Below are positions 31,691 through 40,528 of a stretch of DNA of 54,458 nucleotides, piece by piece (the first letter of the stretch is position 1; each line of letters starts with the position of its first letter). The position numbers and the translations under genes are program-made. Origin of the DNA: Lentisphaeria bacterium (GTDB lineage: Bacteria; Verrucomicrobiota; Lentisphaeria; Victivallales; Victivallaceae); NCBI GenBank assembly GCA_017457065.1, contig JAFTIE010000123.1, forward strand, positions 1 through 54,458, written 5' to 3'. The notes beneath the pieces are model-generated. The model was given only the letters and a program-made list of their open reading frames with translations, made no database searches and was not told the origin of the DNA.

Positions 31691-33064
31691 ATGTTGCGGG
31701 CATTTCTCAATGTTTTCAAAGTCAAAGAGCTGCGTACCCGTCTCCTTTTTACTGCGCTGATCATCATTCTGGTACGGTTCGCAAGCAGCATCCCCTGCCC
31801 CGGAGTTGATCCGGCGGCTCTTGAAAAGTTTATTCAGAGTATGGCTGCCAAAAACGCTGGCGGCGTCATGAGCATGATCGATGTCTTTTCCGGCGGTGCC
31901 TTGACTCACTTTGCATTGGGTGCTTTGGGTATCATGCCCTACATTACCGCTTCAATCATTATGCAGCTGTTGGTCCCTGTTCTGCCTCAGCTCGAAAAAA
32001 TTCAGCGTGAAGGCGAGTCCGGACGTGCAAAGATCACTCAGTGGACCCGTTATCTGACCATTGCGGTCTGTCTTATCCAGGGCGCCATGGTTACCATGGC
32101 TATGATCGATCCCTCCCGTCTCGGACTGCCCACTCCGGCTTCCCCTCTTTTCATTGGCAACAGCACTGTTTTCGTTCTGGTCAACACAATCGTCCTGACC
32201 TGTACGACAATGGTTTTCATGTGGCTCGGCGAACAGATCACCGAGCGGGGTATCGGCAATGGTGTTTCTCTCATCATCACCATCGGTATCGTTTCACGTC
32301 TTCCCCATTCAGTTATTGAACTTGTTCAGATGGCAGCTTCCGGCAAGACTCCCGGCGGTGCCACTTTCGGTCCTGTTCATCTGCTTCTGCTTCTGGTGGT
32401 CTTCTGTGCTGTGACTGCGGCGACGATCCTTCTTTCTCAGGGGTATCGCCGTGTGCCCATCCAGATGATCCGCAAAACTGTGGGCAAGAGCATGAACACC
32501 GGTTCCACCTACATGCCCCTCAAGGTCAATTTCGCCAACGTCATGCCCATCATCTTTGCCGGTGCTATTATGATGGTTCCTGAGTTCATCTTCCAGACCA
32601 TGGCGAGCAAATACGGTGGTTTCTGGATGACTCTGACCACCCTTTTCCGTCAGGATGGTCTGGGTTACATGATAACCTACGGTGCATTGATCCTGATCTT
32701 CAGCTTCTTCTGGGTCGCAAACCAGTTCAATCCCCTCCAGATCGCCGACAATTTGAAGAAGGAAAGTTCCTACATTCCCGGAATCAGTCCCGGACAGCCC
32801 ACAGCGGACTTCCTTGATTCCACCATGACCAGAGTGACTGCCGGCGGTGCGGTGTTCCTGCTGGTGCTCGCGCTCTTCCCCATGTTCCTTTACAGCAAGT
32901 TTGATATACCTTTCATGGTTGCCCAGTTCTTCGGCGGCACAAGTTTGCTGATTATGGTAGGTGTGGTTCTTGACACCATGAGCCAGCTGGAATCCCATTT
33001 GACTATGCGTCACTACGAAGGATTCCTCAAGAGCGGTCGTCTCAAGAATCGCAGCGGACATTAA
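31691..33064 (+). CDS. secY: Preprotein translocase subunit SecY
   Basis: SecY forms the protein-conducting channel of the inner membrane. The 457-residue protein has ten predicted membrane segments, the plug/early region (SIPCPGVDPAALEKF), ALGIMPYITASIIMQLL in TM2, GEQITERGIGNGVSLIIT, and NPLQIADNLKKESSYIPGI before TM9. Its ribosome-binding site is weak, and a strong hairpin precedes it. After it come a terminator and cmk rather than adk, map or infA. Confidence 0.96.
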   Translation: MLRAFLNVFKVKELRTRLLFTALIIILVRFASSIPCPGVDPAALEKFIQSMAAKNAGGVMSMIDVFSGGALTHFALGALGIMPYITASIIMQLLVPVLPQLEKIQREGESGRAKITQWTRYLTIAVCLIQGAMVTMAMIDPSRLGLPTPASPLFIGNSTVFVLVNTIVLTCTTMVFMWLGEQITERGIGNGVSLIITIGIVSRLPHSVIELVQMAASGKTPGGATFGPVHLLLLLVVFCAVTAATILLSQGYRRVPIQMIRKTVGKSMNTGSTYMPLKVNFANVMPIIFAGAIMMVPEFIFQTMASKYGGFWMTLTTLFRQDGLGYMITYGALILIFSFFWVANQFNPLQIADNLKKESSYIPGISPGQPTADFLDSTMTRVTAGGAVFLLVLALFPMFLYSKFDIPFMVAQFFGGTSLLIMVGVVLDTMSQLESHLTMRHYEGFLKSGRLKNRSGH

Positions 33065-33085
33065 TCCGCACGAATTTTTCAACTG

Positions 33086-33129
33086 AGGTCCGGCGGATTG
33101 TTTTTCAGGCAATCAGGCTGGACCTTTTT
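33086..33129 (+). terminator. Terminator after secY
   Basis: AGGTCC (33086-33091) pairs with GGACCT (33120-33125), with an inner GATTG/CAATC stem, followed by TTTTTCTTTT. The next gene, cmk, starts 20 bp further on, so some read-through is possible. Confidence 0.65.
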
Positions 33130-33149
33130 CTTTTCAGGGAGGCGTAAAG

Positions 33150-33809
33150 TTGAGTAGTACAGTTGTTGCGATCGATGGTCCTGCAGGGGCAGGAAAAAGC
33201 AGTGTGGCAAAAGGCGTTGCCCAAAAGCTGGGTTTTACCCATGTGAATACCGGCAGTCTTTACAGGGCTGTTGCATACGCTTTGCGCCGATCCGGAGCTT
33301 CCCTTGACCCGGTGGATCCTGCTGACCTTGAAAAAATCTCTCTTGAGTACAGCGGTTCCACCCTTCTGCTCAATGGTGCCGATCCCGGAGAGGCACTGCG
33401 TACTCCGGAATCTGCCGCCGGTGCCAGCTGTGTGGCGAAACAGGTTCTTGTGAGGGATTTTCTTCTTGAAGTCCAGCGCCGCAGTGCCAACGGCAGATGG
33501 ATCGTCATGGAGGGCAGAGATATCGGCACGGTGATCTTCCCCGATGCTCAGGTGAAGATCTTTCTGACCGCCTCCTCTCTGGTGCGTGCCAAACGGCGGA
33601 TGCTTCAGGGAGAGGTTCCTGCCGGAGCCTCACTTGAAGATGTTGTCCGTGATATTGAGAAAAGAGATCTTCAGGATTCCACCCGGGAAGTGGCACCTTT
33701 GAAGGCCGCTTCTGATGCTGTTACAGTCGATTGCTCCGATATGAGTCTTGAGGAGACCATTGAGAGGATCTCCCGTATCATCGAAGAAAAACGCAGCGGG
33801 AGAGCTTGA
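33150..33809 (+). CDS. cmk: Cytidylate kinase
   Basis: Cmk phosphorylates CMP and dCMP. The 219-residue protein has the P-loop IDGPAGAGKSSVAKGVAQ, HVNTGSLYRAVAYAL, the MEGRDIGTVIFPDA motif and the arginine-rich lid near RDIEKRDLQDSTREVAPL. The start is TTG at 33150, with GGGAGG 7 bases upstream. It overlaps no neighbour; the thioesterase gene begins 1 bp after its stop. Confidence 0.94.
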   Translation: MSSTVVAIDGPAGAGKSSVAKGVAQKLGFTHVNTGSLYRAVAYALRRSGASLDPVDPADLEKISLEYSGSTLLLNGADPGEALRTPESAAGASCVAKQVLVRDFLLEVQRRSANGRWIVMEGRDIGTVIFPDAQVKIFLTASSLVRAKRRMLQGEVPAGASLEDVVRDIEKRDLQDSTREVAPLKAASDAVTVDCSDMSLEETIERISRIIEEKRSGRA

Positions 33810-33810
33810 A

Positions 33811-34221
33811 ATGTTTCATACATCCACATACCGTGTTTCCTACGGAGACACCGATCAGATGGCAGTCGTCTATTACGGGAATTACCTTGAATTTTTTGAA
33901 AGGGCAAGGACAGAGATGCTCCGGGATTGCGGACTGCCGTATGCCGAACTTGAACGGCGGGGGTGGCTTCTGATGGTGGTCGAAGCAAATTGCCGTTACC
34001 GTGCCCCTGCCCGTTACGATGATCTTCTTACCTTCAAGTCAGCGGTGGCAGAGGTCACCCGGGTCCGGCTGAAGATCGTGACTCAGGTTTACCGGGATGA
34101 TACACTTCTGGCTGAAGGTTATGTGGTTTTAGGCGCAGTTGATAAAAATTACCGTATTTCACGCCTTGACCCGGAATTTGTTGAAATTTGCCGTAAATAT
34201 ACTTTGGAGGATCAAGCATGA
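33811..34221 (+). CDS. YbgC/4HBT-family acyl-CoA thioesterase
   Basis: This 136-residue hotdog-fold protein has the catalytic Asp motif YGDTDQMAVVYYGNYLEFFE, typical of the YbgC/FadM branch that hydrolyses acyl-CoA or acyl-ACP thioesters. ATG 33811, after GGGAG, is preferred although the frame is open to 33748 inside cmk. In other bacteria YbgC accompanies tol-pal genes, but none are here. It overlaps manA by 4 bp (ATGA). Confidence 0.85.
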   Translation: MFHTSTYRVSYGDTDQMAVVYYGNYLEFFERARTEMLRDCGLPYAELERRGWLLMVVEANCRYRAPARYDDLLTFKSAVAEVTRVRLKIVTQVYRDDTLLAEGYVVLGAVDKNYRISRLDPEFVEICRKYTLEDQA

Positions 34222-35234
34222 CATCATTTCCTGAAATTACTGCACTTTCACCTCTCAAGTTCACCCCTGTGTATCAGGAACGTCCCTGGGGGGGCACCTT
34301 GATGTCTGAACTTCTCCACCGGGAGACCCCTGAAGGGGTGAAAACCGGTGAGGCATGGGAACTTTCTGACCGTGCCGGAGCCGATACCCCCGTAGCTGAA
34401 GGGGAACTTGCGGGGACTCCTTTTTCTGAACTTGTCCGTCATTACGGACGTTCTCTCATCGGTGCCCGGGCCGCAGATGCCGGTCGTTTCCCGCTGCTGA
34501 TCAAACTGATCGATGCGGGGGAACGCTTGAGTCTTCAAGTCCATCCTGATGAACGTACCTGCAAGGCTTTTGCCGACGGTTCTGAACCCAAGACAGAAAT
34601 GTGGTATGTCATCGCCGCCCGTAAAGGCGCAAGGATCATGGCGGGCTTGAGCCCCAAAGCTACCAGACTGCAGTTTCAGGAAAAGGTCAATTCTCCTGAA
34701 ATCGAACAGCTTCTCCAGTGCCACCGTTCAGTGCCGGGGGATGCTTATTTCATAACTGCCGGAGTTCTTCATGCCATTGGCGGCGGCAATCTTCTTCTTG
34801 AGATCCAGCAGAACAGCGACACCACCTACCGTCTGAGCGACTGGGGGCGCCTTGATAAAAATGGCAGATCCCGCGAGCTCCATTTGGAAAAGGGACTTGC
34901 CGCAACAGATTTTTTCAACCGGAATACCCATCGTATCCCGGGTGTCACCGGGCAGGCGGGCTTCAACCGCAAATATACACTTGTGAACAACTCTCAGTTT
35001 TTCCGGGTCAGCGAATTACGGATGGTTGCCGAATGGCGTGATGACACGGCTCCCGACGGCAGTTTCCATCTGATCTCCGCCATCAACGGTGCCGTCGCCA
35101 TTGAGGGGGAGAACCCGGAACTGCGCTGTGAACTTGAAATCGGCCGCAGCAGTCTGATTCCTGCCGCTTTCGGCAGATACAAGATAATTCCTCTGGAAGA
35201 CGGGGAAACCACTGTACTTAAAACCACTTTGTAA
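34218..35234 (+). CDS. manA: Mannose-6-phosphate isomerase, class I
   Basis: The enzyme interconverts mannose-6-phosphate and fructose-6-phosphate with a zinc ion. The 338-residue cupin protein has PVYQERPWGGTLM, GEAWELSDRAG, LIKLIDAGERLSLQVHPDE (zinc His), KTEMWYVI and GVLHAIGGGNLLLEIQQNSD. The short form fits the Firmicutes/PVC ManA type. TTGGAGG precedes the ATG. It overlaps the thioesterase gene. Confidence 0.9.
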   Translation: MTSFPEITALSPLKFTPVYQERPWGGTLMSELLHRETPEGVKTGEAWELSDRAGADTPVAEGELAGTPFSELVRHYGRSLIGARAADAGRFPLLIKLIDAGERLSLQVHPDERTCKAFADGSEPKTEMWYVIAARKGARIMAGLSPKATRLQFQEKVNSPEIEQLLQCHRSVPGDAYFITAGVLHAIGGGNLLLEIQQNSDTTYRLSDWGRLDKNGRSRELHLEKGLAATDFFNRNTHRIPGVTGQAGFNRKYTLVNNSQFFRVSELRMVAEWRDDTAPDGSFHLISAINGAVAIEGENPELRCELEIGRSSLIPAAFGRYKIIPLEDGETTVLKTTL

Positions 35235-35253
35235 AAGAAAGATAGAGATACCT

Positions 35254-37026
35254 ATGAAGTTCCTTGAAGATCTGCAAACCGCTCTGCGGTCCAAGTTTCC
35301 CGCCTTTACCGGCGACCAATCCCTTACCCTTGAAGTTTGTCCTGCGGGTCAGGAGGGGGATTTTACCATCAACTGTTTCAAGATCGCCAAATTTTGCGGC
35401 GGTCCTCAGGGCGCCGTTGCGGCGGTCACTGAATTTCTGGAGTCCCACGCCGACATCGCCAAAGTTACGGCAGTGAAGGCATTTGTCAATATCACTCTCA
35501 CCCCGGCAGCTCTTTTTGCCGCCGGTGCCGCTGATATTGAAGCTCTGCTGGAACGGGTAACACTCCCGGCTGACCGCAGACGGAAGGTGCTGATCGAATT
35601 TTCCGCTCCCAACACCAACAAGCCACAGCATTTGGGACACGTCCGAAACAACACTTTGGGCATGACTTTGGGATCGCTCCTCAAGCGTATCGGTCATGAG
35701 GTAATTGAGATCAATCTGGTCAATGACCGCGGTATCCACATCTGCAAGTCCATGCTTGCCTACGAGCGTTTCGGTGAAGGAGTCACTCCTGAGAGCTGCG
35801 GCAAGAAGGGGGATCATCTGGTGGGAGACTTCTATGTGAAGTTCAACACCGAGCTTTCCAAAGAGATCGACGCTGTGCGTCAGGCACATCCTGAATGGGC
35901 AGACAAAGATAAAGATGAACTTTTCCTTGAAACCGAACTGGGACGCTCCGCACAGGAGATGCTCAGAAAATGGGAAGCCGGCGACCCTGAAGTCCGCGCC
36001 CTCTGGGAAAAGATGAATTCATGGGTCTTTGCCGGATTTGCCGAAACTTACGGGCGCATGGGGATCCATTTTGACCACACCTACCTTGAAAGCCAGACCT
36101 ATCTGCTTGGTAAGGATGTGGTACAGCAGGGAGTTGAAAAGGGGGTCTTCACCAAACGTGAAGACGGTGCTGTCATCTGTGATTTGGGCAAGATGGGAAC
36201 CAAGGTGGTGCTCCGCTCTGACGGAACCAGTGTCTACATCACTCAGGATCTGGGGACCACTCTGCGGAAATTCAACGACTACAAGCCTGAAGAGCTCATC
36301 TGGGTAGTTGGGGATGAACAGAATCTCCACTTCAAGATGCTCTTTGAAATGCTTTCCCGCCTGGGATATGACTGGGCGCAGCGCTGCTATCATCTTTCCT
36401 ACGGCATGGTCAATCTGCCCAGCGGCAAAATGAAAAGCCGTGAAGGTACCGTTGTGGATGCCGACGACCTCTTTGACGAGATGTCCGGACTTGCCGCCGC
36501 CGCCTGTGCCGAGCGGGATGAAAGCCTTTCTCAGGAGGAACTCAAGCGCCGGGGCGAGATCATCGGTCTGGGAGCATTGAAGTTCATGCTTTTGAAGTTC
36601 AACCCCAAAACCACCATGATCTTTGATCCTCAGGCAAGTTTGCGTTTTGAAGGGGATACCGGACCTTACGTCCAGTATGTCTGCGCCCGGGTGGGTTCCA
36701 TCGAAAGGAAACTTGCCGAGCGGGGGATCATCGTGGGCGAAGCCGATTGGAGCTTGCACGATCATGCCGCCGAGCGTGATTTGGCTGTGAAGCTTTTCTA
36801 CTATCCTGCGGTGCTCCAGAGCGCCGGTGAAAAGCGTGACTGCTCCGGAGTGGTGGATTATCTTCTTGATCTTGCCAAGAGCTTCAATGCCTTCTACCGT
36901 GAATGTCCTGTGCTGACTGCCGCTCCTGAGCTGATCCCCGGACGGGTCAAGCTGGCTCAGGCTGTCCGGCAGGTTCTTACTGACGGGCTTAATACTCTGA
37001 CTATCCAAGTGCCGGAAGTTATGTAA
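35254..37026 (+). CDS. argS: Arginyl-tRNA synthetase
   Basis: This 590-residue class I synthetase charges tRNA-Arg. The N-terminal additional domain (residues 1-110) is followed by IEFSAPNTNKPQHLGHVRNN, which contains the HIGH motif as HLGH. The KMSKS loop is LPSGKMKSREGTVVDADDL. The anticodon-binding alpha-helical domain fills the last ~130 residues. The gene starts 19 bp after manA; the next gene starts one base after its stop. The length is normal. Confidence 0.96.
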   Translation: MKFLEDLQTALRSKFPAFTGDQSLTLEVCPAGQEGDFTINCFKIAKFCGGPQGAVAAVTEFLESHADIAKVTAVKAFVNITLTPAALFAAGAADIEALLERVTLPADRRRKVLIEFSAPNTNKPQHLGHVRNNTLGMTLGSLLKRIGHEVIEINLVNDRGIHICKSMLAYERFGEGVTPESCGKKGDHLVGDFYVKFNTELSKEIDAVRQAHPEWADKDKDELFLETELGRSAQEMLRKWEAGDPEVRALWEKMNSWVFAGFAETYGRMGIHFDHTYLESQTYLLGKDVVQQGVEKGVFTKREDGAVICDLGKMGTKVVLRSDGTSVYITQDLGTTLRKFNDYKPEELIWVVGDEQNLHFKMLFEMLSRLGYDWAQRCYHLSYGMVNLPSGKMKSREGTVVDADDLFDEMSGLAAAACAERDESLSQEELKRRGEIIGLGALKFMLLKFNPKTTMIFDPQASLRFEGDTGPYVQYVCARVGSIERKLAERGIIVGEADWSLHDHAAERDLAVKLFYYPAVLQSAGEKRDCSGVVDYLLDLAKSFNAFYRECPVLTAAPELIPGRVKLAQAVRQVLTDGLNTLTIQVPEVM

Positions 37027-37027
37027 T

Positions 37028-38020
37028 ATGCTTAAAACAGGGAATTTGATCATGGCTCTTATGATCGGTGCTGCCGCTGTTGCGGCTCCGGCGGACCCGG
37101 AGGATTTTACTCAACTGGGGAATGCGCGTATTGATATGAACCGCTTCAAAGGGGTGTTTCCTCCCCACATCAAGTGCATTGCGGTGCTGACCCCTGCCAG
37201 TATCCCCAATGAAGCGAAGATCCGTTTGGGCGTGAAGATGCTGGAGCGTGCCGGGATCAAGGTCAAGGTCATGCCCCACACCTACGATAAAGCCCCCAGG
37301 GGCAAGAAAGGGATCCCTGCTGCCCGGCGGCTGGCTGACTTCAAGGCAGCGTGGAACGACCCTGAGGTGGATATGATCCTGCCCACCCGGGGCGGCACCG
37401 GGGCGCAGCAGCTCCCTCCGCTGCTGGATTGGAAAGAGATGAGAAAACGCAAAGTGATCCTTATGGGATACAGCAATATCACCTGTCTTACAGGACCTTT
37501 GCTTTCTCAGAAGGCTGGCTACCCCATACAGGGACCCAATCTGGGTTCACTTGTTTCCTGTGATGATGCTTCTTTGAAGCATCTGAAAGCGGTCCTTGCG
37601 GGGGAGTCTCCTGAGCCCGTCAAACTTACGGCGCTGCGTGAGGGGAATATTTCAGGCAAAGTTTATGCCGGACATCTTGTTTTGCTGGATCAGGTGCAGA
37701 AGAGCCCCTTCAAGGTGGATACCGCCGGAAGAGTTCTTTTTATTGAGTGCGTGCGGCGCACAGAAAGACAGTTGAAGCTCCACTTTACATCTCTTCTGAA
37801 ACAGGGATTTTTCGATAAGTGCGCCGGAGTCGTGTTCTGCCACTTTACCCGTACTTTTGCAGATGAGGAGTCAAGGGTCGCCTTTTTGAAAGAGCTTGCC
37901 GCCAAACTCAAGTGTCCTGTTTACTACGGATACCCCTACGGACACCTCCCCGCCAACAGGGCACTGGATTTCCAGAGTACCGCTGTGATAAGGGATGGCG
38001 TTGTGACTTTTAAGAAGTAA
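37028..38020 (+). CDS. Exported S66-family peptidase (LD-carboxypeptidase / MccF-like)
   Basis: The 330-residue protein has an N-terminal hydrophobic signal (LIMALMIGAAAVAAPA), so it acts in the periplasm or is anchored there. The Ser-Glu-His triad of family S66 is visible: Ser in LMGYSNIT, Glu in LFIECVRRTE and His in YGYPYGHLPANRALDF; LPTRGGTGAQQLPPLL is also typical. LD-carboxypeptidases trim the tetrapeptide stem of recycled murein, usually in the cytoplasm, so the export signal is notable. The substrate is not certain. It begins one base after argS. Confidence 0.82.
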   Translation: MLKTGNLIMALMIGAAAVAAPADPEDFTQLGNARIDMNRFKGVFPPHIKCIAVLTPASIPNEAKIRLGVKMLERAGIKVKVMPHTYDKAPRGKKGIPAARRLADFKAAWNDPEVDMILPTRGGTGAQQLPPLLDWKEMRKRKVILMGYSNITCLTGPLLSQKAGYPIQGPNLGSLVSCDDASLKHLKAVLAGESPEPVKLTALREGNISGKVYAGHLVLLDQVQKSPFKVDTAGRVLFIECVRRTERQLKLHFTSLLKQGFFDKCAGVVFCHFTRTFADEESRVAFLKELAAKLKCPVYYGYPYGHLPANRALDFQSTAVIRDGVVTFKK

Positions 38021-38084
38021 ATAATGTCTGGTGCGCCCCATCTGCTGCCTGAAGAATGAGGACGCATACCATCTGTTTTTCTTA

Positions 38085-38126
38085 CAAAAAAAGGGCGCTG
38101 CGTTTTGCAGCGCCTCTTTGTTTTTT
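38085..38126. terminator. Bidirectional terminator between the S66 peptidase and amidohydrolase genes
   Basis: GGCGCTGC (38094-38101) and GCAGCGCC (38107-38114) form an 8-bp stem with loop GTTTT. The plus side ends CTCTTTGTTTTTT, and on the minus side seven T residues follow, so it can serve both convergent genes. Confidence 0.8.
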
Positions 38127-38132
38127 GAAGCT

Positions 38133-39026
38133 TTACTCTGCGGTGATACGCAGATAGTTTTCAAAGGTGATGGCATCGTATGCCTCTTTGGTGAGCTTGC
38201 CTGTTTCAAGCCCTTCTTTGAGGTACCCGATGATGGGAGGCATGGGTTCGTCGATGTCCGTGAAACGGTCGGTCCCGAAACAGACCTGTTTGTGGAACTT
38301 CTGGAGGAACTCGTAGCCCTTGGGATCCTTGCTCAGGGCACGGTGGGCACTGCCCGCAGAACAGTCTCCGTAGAGATTGGGGTTCTTTTCAAACATCTCC
38401 CACAGCAGACCCTTTTTCGTGTAGGGAGTCATGGGGTAGGTGTGCTTCTCTTCGTCAGGCATGTCCCCGTCGATCTCGTTCCAGAAACAGGGGGAATGGC
38501 CCAGAAAAATGGTGTCAGGGCAGAGCTTCAGCGCCTTCTGAAGCCGGGGCAGTCCCGGATCGTCGATGGCGCCGTAACTGGTGTTGTCTGAGCGCTGAAA
38601 GTGGAAGATCAGAGGCATCTTGAATTCCCCCGCTGTCTGGAAGATACGGATGTAACGCTCGTCATCCACCGGGAGTCCGGCGCAGATCTCGCCCAAACCT
38701 TTGCAGCCCAGATCCTTGAAGACCTTGAAAAGATCACGGATCTTGCCGTCCGCTGTGTTGAACATGGCACGGGGGTCGATGTTGCAGAAGGTGTCGAAGC
38801 GGTCAGGATGTTTCCGCATGGCTTCGATACACTCCGTGTTGCCGGTGACACCGTAGAAATCCATGTTCTCAGGGGAGCACAGAGGCAGCAGTACGGAACG
38901 CTCGATACCTTCCATATCCATGCGGTGAAGCAGCACATCCGCCGTAAAAGGACGGCGGTTCAGAAAGACTTTGGCGAACTCAGGAAAGTGTTCGTAGGTG
39001 ATGTGAGTGTGTATGTCGATCATCAT
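38133..39026 (-). CDS. Amidohydrolase-family (TIM-barrel) metal-dependent hydrolase
   Basis: The 297-residue protein begins MMIDIHTHITYEHF, with the metal-binding HTH pair, and shows IFHFQRSD, LGHSPCF and the final metal Asp motif CFGTDRF. This is the amidohydrolase-2 group, which includes decarboxylases and lactonases. ATG 39026 follows GGGGTG by 6 bases and lies 16 bp after the DegT gene; the longer open frame (to 39062) overlaps that gene. Action on the product of the DegT enzyme or another sugar compound is inferred from position only. Confidence 0.82.
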   Translation of the reverse strand: MMIDIHTHITYEHFPEFAKVFLNRRPFTADVLLHRMDMEGIERSVLLPLCSPENMDFYGVTGNTECIEAMRKHPDRFDTFCNIDPRAMFNTADGKIRDLFKVFKDLGCKGLGEICAGLPVDDERYIRIFQTAGEFKMPLIFHFQRSDNTSYGAIDDPGLPRLQKALKLCPDTIFLGHSPCFWNEIDGDMPDEEKHTYPMTPYTKKGLLWEMFEKNPNLYGDCSAGSAHRALSKDPKGYEFLQKFHKQVCFGTDRFTDIDEPMPPIIGYLKEGLETGKLTKEAYDAITFENYLRITAE

Positions 39027-39042
39027 TTGAGTCACCCCGAAA

Positions 39043-40287
39043 TCACTTGGCAAATGCGGCATCCACTTTGCGGAATGCGTTCATGAGCATTTCAGCTTCT
39101 TCCTCATCCCAGTTTTCGTGGCTGAAAAGGATGAAGTTCCTTTCCATGGCATCCATGGCGTTGGGAAGGGGGAAGTCACGGCAGGGATCCCCTTGACAGA
39201 GAGGATTGTTCCAGGGATATTTTGAGGCACGGTCCTGAAACCAGGGGAAGGTGGAAGGCAGCGCCGCCTTGTAGTCAGGAGCAACGGGGACGCCTTCAGC
39301 CTGCAGCGCTTTGAAGAAGTCGGCTCTGGCGCAGTTGAGGGACTCCAGATTGACCTGAAGACGGACCCACCAGTAGGAACAGACGGTGCCGGGGAGCGCT
39401 TCAGGAAGAGTGATGGTCTTGAGTTCGTTTATACCTTTGTTCTTGAGCAGTTCCACAAAGCGGCGGCGTCCGGCAACGATGCCGGGGAGCTTTTTCAGCT
39501 GGACTCTGCCGATGGCAGCGTGGAGTTCATCCATGTTACAGTTGATGGCGGCGATCACGTTGCCTGCGGGGTTCTCAATGCCGAAAGGTTTGCCCCGGTC
39601 AGCAGCACGGCGCTGGCGCCAGTAGAGTTCTTCTGTTTTGGCAAAGACCATGCCCCCCTGTCCGCCGGTGCAGATGTGCTTGCCGAACATGACAGAGAAG
39701 GCGCCGTAAGTTCCGAAAGTCCCCACATACTGACCGTCCACCTGAGCACCGTGCGCCTGGGCGCAGTCCTCGATGACGGGAAGCCCGTGGCGGTTGGCGA
39801 CCTCAAGGATCCCTTTGATGTCAGCGGGTTCACCGCCGATGTGGGGAACGATGATGGCGGAAGTCTGGGGGGTGATCCGGGCTTCGACCTGCTCAGGACC
39901 GATGTTGTATCTGCCGGGCATGGTGTCGCAAACCACGGGGATGCAGTTATTGAGTACAATGGGCATCATGCCGCCGCAATCGGTGACAGCACCTACGATG
40001 ACTTCGGAAAAGGGTTTCAGATCAAGGGCACGCACAGCTGTGAAAACAGCGTTGGTTCCGCCGTTGACACCATCGGCATAGCCGCCGCCGAGGAACTCCG
40101 CAAACTCTTTGCCGAAAGCTGCCTCTTCCGGCCCGTTGTATCCGAAAGCGTTGCCGGATTCAATACTTGCGTCAAAAAGACGCATGGCAGCTTCTTTTTC
40201 CTCAACACCGAAATGGAAACGGGATTTCAGAGGTCCGGGGACGGCCTTGGGACCGCCGTTGATGGCGAGTTGTTCTGTGTTTGACAT
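39043..40287 (-). CDS. DegT/DnrJ/EryC1/StrS-family PLP enzyme
   Basis: The 414-residue protein starts MSNTEQLAINGGPKAV at ATG 40287 with AAGG upstream; the frame is open to 40344. Motifs are VNGGTNAVFTAVRAL, IIVPHIGGEPADI, VIEDCAQAHGAQVDGQYVG and SVMFGKHICTGGQGGM, whose Lys should form the PLP Schiff base. Members aminate keto-sugars or dehydrate/aminate inositol-like compounds. No nucleotide-sugar genes are adjacent, so a catabolic or scyllo-inosamine-like role is possible. It pairs with the amidohydrolase downstream. Confidence 0.88.
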   Translation of the reverse strand: MSNTEQLAINGGPKAVPGPLKSRFHFGVEEKEAAMRLFDASIESGNAFGYNGPEEAAFGKEFAEFLGGGYADGVNGGTNAVFTAVRALDLKPFSEVIVGAVTDCGGMMPIVLNNCIPVVCDTMPGRYNIGPEQVEARITPQTSAIIVPHIGGEPADIKGILEVANRHGLPVIEDCAQAHGAQVDGQYVGTFGTYGAFSVMFGKHICTGGQGGMVFAKTEELYWRQRRAADRGKPFGIENPAGNVIAAINCNMDELHAAIGRVQLKKLPGIVAGRRRFVELLKNKGINELKTITLPEALPGTVCSYWWVRLQVNLESLNCARADFFKALQAEGVPVAPDYKAALPSTFPWFQDRASKYPWNNPLCQGDPCRDFPLPNAMDAMERNFILFSHENWDEEEAEMLMNAFRKVDAAFAK

Positions 40288-40310
40288 TTTTTTTACCTTC
40301 AAGTTGTTTG

Positions 40311-40331
40311 CTTGTCTTTTAAAAAGACAAG
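40311..40331. repeat. Inverted repeat in the DegT leader
   Basis: CTTGTCTTTT and AAAAGACAAG are separated by one base, giving a hairpin of at least 8 bp, followed in the plus direction by ATTTTTT. It could stop antisense transcription or act in the DegT mRNA leader. Confidence 0.5.
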
Positions 40332-40357
40332 ATTTTTTGAGCACACATCTAAAGTAA

Positions 40358-40384
40358 CCCCTTTTGCAGATAAATGCAAGGGGG
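40358..40384. repeat. Second inverted repeat in the DegT leader (candidate operator)
   Basis: CCCCTTTTGCA and TGCAAGGGG mirror each other around GATAAA. On the minus strand it overlaps a weak TTGCAT -35 box, so an operator is plausible. Confidence 0.4.
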
Positions 40385-40461
40385 ATTTGGCAAAAAAAAT
40401 TTTATTCTCCGCAAAACGACAAATTTTTTGGAAAAGTTTGCAAGATTTCAGGAAATCTCTA

Positions 40462-40490
40462 TTGCCGTTTTCGGAAAAATGTGGTATACT
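40462..40490 (+). promoter_or_regulatory. Promoter of the receiver-HNH unit
   Basis: TTGCCG at 40462-40467 and TATACT at 40485-40490 are 17 bp apart, 38 bp before the start codon. Confidence 0.6.
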
Positions 40491-40528
40491 TATTATAAAT
40501 GCAGCTTTTATTTACGGAGAGAATGTTC

